From an uncultured Draconibacterium sp. (GTDB lineage Bacteria > Bacteroidota > Bacteroidia > Bacteroidales > Prolixibacteraceae), in assembly GCF_963674925.1 (NCBI RefSeq), contig NZ_OY771647.1:2495501-2559500 (forward strand): DNA of 64,000 nucleotides, written 5' to 3'. The number at the start of each line of letters is the position of its first letter. Position 1 is the stretch's first letter. The notes beneath the pieces are model-generated. The model saw nothing but the letters and a program-made list of their open reading frames with translations. It had not been told where the DNA came from and made no database searches. Position numbers and translations under genes: made by a program. This document shows, piece after piece, positions 63,701 to 64,000 of the stretch.

Positions 63701-64000
63701 TGATTTCTCGGGTGGTTCTGTATACTCCTATAACCAAAACTGGGAGATGCGCTGGCCTTACCAAAACACAGGTAATCTGTTAAAGCAATTCTATGATGAC
63801 CGCTGGCACCGTGAAGATCCGTATGATTTAAACAGTGCCTGGGTGCCGGGACGTTACCCTGCATTACGTTTTAATACCGGATGGCATAACAATTATAATA
63901 AACAGTCAACTTTCTGGTTAACCAATGCTAAATACATCAGACTGAGTACGTTTGAAATTGGTTACACTCTGCCTGAGGAGTTGATTACAAAAGTTGGAAT
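60711..64000 (+). CDS. SusC/RagA-type TonB-dependent receptor with N-terminal STN domain (cut by window end)
   Basis: Open from the ATG at 60711 to the last base without a stop, about 1096 codons, so the 3' end is missing. A signal peptide ends about STYAQ (residue 45). Then come an STN signalling domain (LEMKNARLAELFEQIEKTSE), a carboxypeptidase-regulatory-like domain (ALTGKVTNLDGEPLPGVTVV), the plug (IAIGYGTQKKESLTGAIS; PLYVIDGI; LKDASAAIYGVRAANGVVVV) and the start of the barrel. With the preceding ECF sigma and FecR it forms a regulated uptake system. A SusD partner is expected just beyond the window. The glycan is unknown. Confidence 0.96.
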   Translation, partial: MKKTNICNGESCIPHFKKLLKIMKITCLLVVIAFVQVSASTYAQSTKLTLEMKNARLAELFEQIEKTSEFRFFYDSDEIDLSKKVSISQTNSNIVDILSEVFTGTEYTYELMDRHIIVKHSGVYNQADGVAEAIQQPALTGKVTNLDGEPLPGVTVVVKGTTKGTVTQADGTYSLSNVKPGAILIFSFIGMETQEIELGNQTSVDVALLDSNIGLEEVIAIGYGTQKKESLTGAISGVSASDIEQVPAATVGSALAGKIAGVSFRMPDGRPGAHATIQIRNMGDPLYVIDGIQKESGHFNNLSPNDIESISVLKDASAAIYGVRAANGVVVVTTKRGKKGTKNTINVNAYTGWQNWSRFPETVGAYEWMLGKAYSEMNLDGHTNITPDELDKWKAGTETGYRSFDWYDFIIQPNAPQSSVNVSTSGGSDKINYYLSLTRLDQSSVLGREFTFGRTNFQSNLDAEITDRFKVGVSINGNIETRDNPGVPGGDDYWAPRFALFRNRPTERPFANDNPDYINNIGHMAENWGLLTKENSGYWTENWRALQMNFVAEYDIPIDGLTFKGTYSYFIKDRIMNGHEYTYEAYSYFPETDEYKVTFSMMNPWRERGTHKQFENVMIGQLDYVKSFGDHNISATVANERIERRDLDVWVHAVPKTNALPLIQFPDMDTYDDRDYESARIGYIGRFNYNYANKYYFEFASRYDASWKFVSSKRWGFFPSASAGWRITEEKFAKALLGESTFNLKFRGSYGELGDDNVGIGDFDYLTGYNYASQAVVMDGEIITGARDRGVPITSISWYTSRIVDFGADWSLYNGKLSGTVDYFHRKRDGLRGRKYDILIPNEVGYGLPDENVNSDATMGAEMSIAYDGNVGDFKYSVGGNISYARNKFLESYKPRFGNSWDHYRNSREDRWTGTFWGYEVVGQFESFEQINSWPVNNDGVGNRDMIPGDLIYKDVNQDGVINGLDERPIGFPRDRNPIANFGINLSAQYKGFDMRADFSGGSVYSYNQNWEMRWPYQNTGNLLKQFYDDRWHREDPYDLNSAWVPGRYPALRFNTGWHNNYNKQSTFWLTNAKYIRLSTFEIGYTLPEELITKVG

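Overview
The window reads as chromosomal DNA of a free-living, polysaccharide-degrading member of the Bacteroidota. Support comes from TAnnTTTG-type -7 promoter boxes, lipoprotein glycoside hydrolases, an ECF sigma / FecR / SusC-type receptor set, and many hypothetical proteins of Bacteroidota style. A placement near the Marinilabiliales (Prolixibacteraceae-like) is inference from overall gene style. There is no rRNA, CRISPR array, prophage or intact insertion sequence; one tRNA-Pro is present.

Region 1 (1-13.3 kb) is the downstream part of a glucuronoxylan utilisation locus, all on the + strand. It holds a large surface GH10 xylanase split by carbohydrate-binding modules, a GH115 alpha-glucuronidase, a SASA/SGNH acetylesterase, a GPH-family sugar symporter, a second lipoprotein GH10, a GH43 enzyme, then fructuronate reductase (uxuB type) and mannonate dehydratase (uxuA). 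Together they deacetylate, cut and import xylan, remove glucuronate side chains and feed the uronic acid toward 2-keto-3-deoxygluconate. The SusC/SusD pair expected for such a locus must lie upstream, outside the window.

Region 2 (13.3-32.2 kb) is mixed housekeeping and hypothetical genes: tRNA-Pro, thioredoxin reductase, a hemolysin-III family membrane protein, a DUF1460 amidase-like protein, a macrodomain protein, a tight three-gene operon of unknown role (metal-dependent amidohydrolase, CHAP-type peptidase with peptidoglycan-binding domain, duplicated-domain protein), a glycerol operon glpK-glpD-glpF, a CBM9-like protein, a SNF2 helicase, a NYN-LOTUS protein and a cold-shock-domain protein.

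Region 3 (32.7-36.3 kb) encodes a sodium-pumping biotin decarboxylase (gamma, alpha with biotin domain, beta). Region 4 (36.3-39.3 kb) is gene-poor and accessory: six different short palindromes, isolated small membrane or lipoproteins, and decayed gene ends.

Region 5 (39.3-58.7 kb) is again mixed: rarA, a large TPR protein, tag, a C1 aminopeptidase-like protease, a dolichol-phosphate-mannose-synthase-like glycosyltransferase, a TonB plug-domain protein with no barrel, an S9 peptidase, a saccharopine dehydrogenase-like enzyme, a sensorless two-component pair, an exported aldo/keto reductase and a pterin carbinolamine dehydratase. Region 6 (58.8-64 kb) is an ECF sigma factor, a FecR anti-sigma factor and a SusC/RagA receptor with an N-terminal STN signalling domain, cut by the window end.

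The most unusual signal is a 97-nt leader found twice, at 16133-16229 (+) and 54157-54253 (-), with about 89 of 97 positions identical by eye. Each copy ends exactly at the start codon of a different gene (an unknown helical protein and a LuxR-type response regulator), and each carries a 26-29 codon mini-ORF with matching peptide. It may be a leader peptide, a cis-regulatory RNA or a shared operator.
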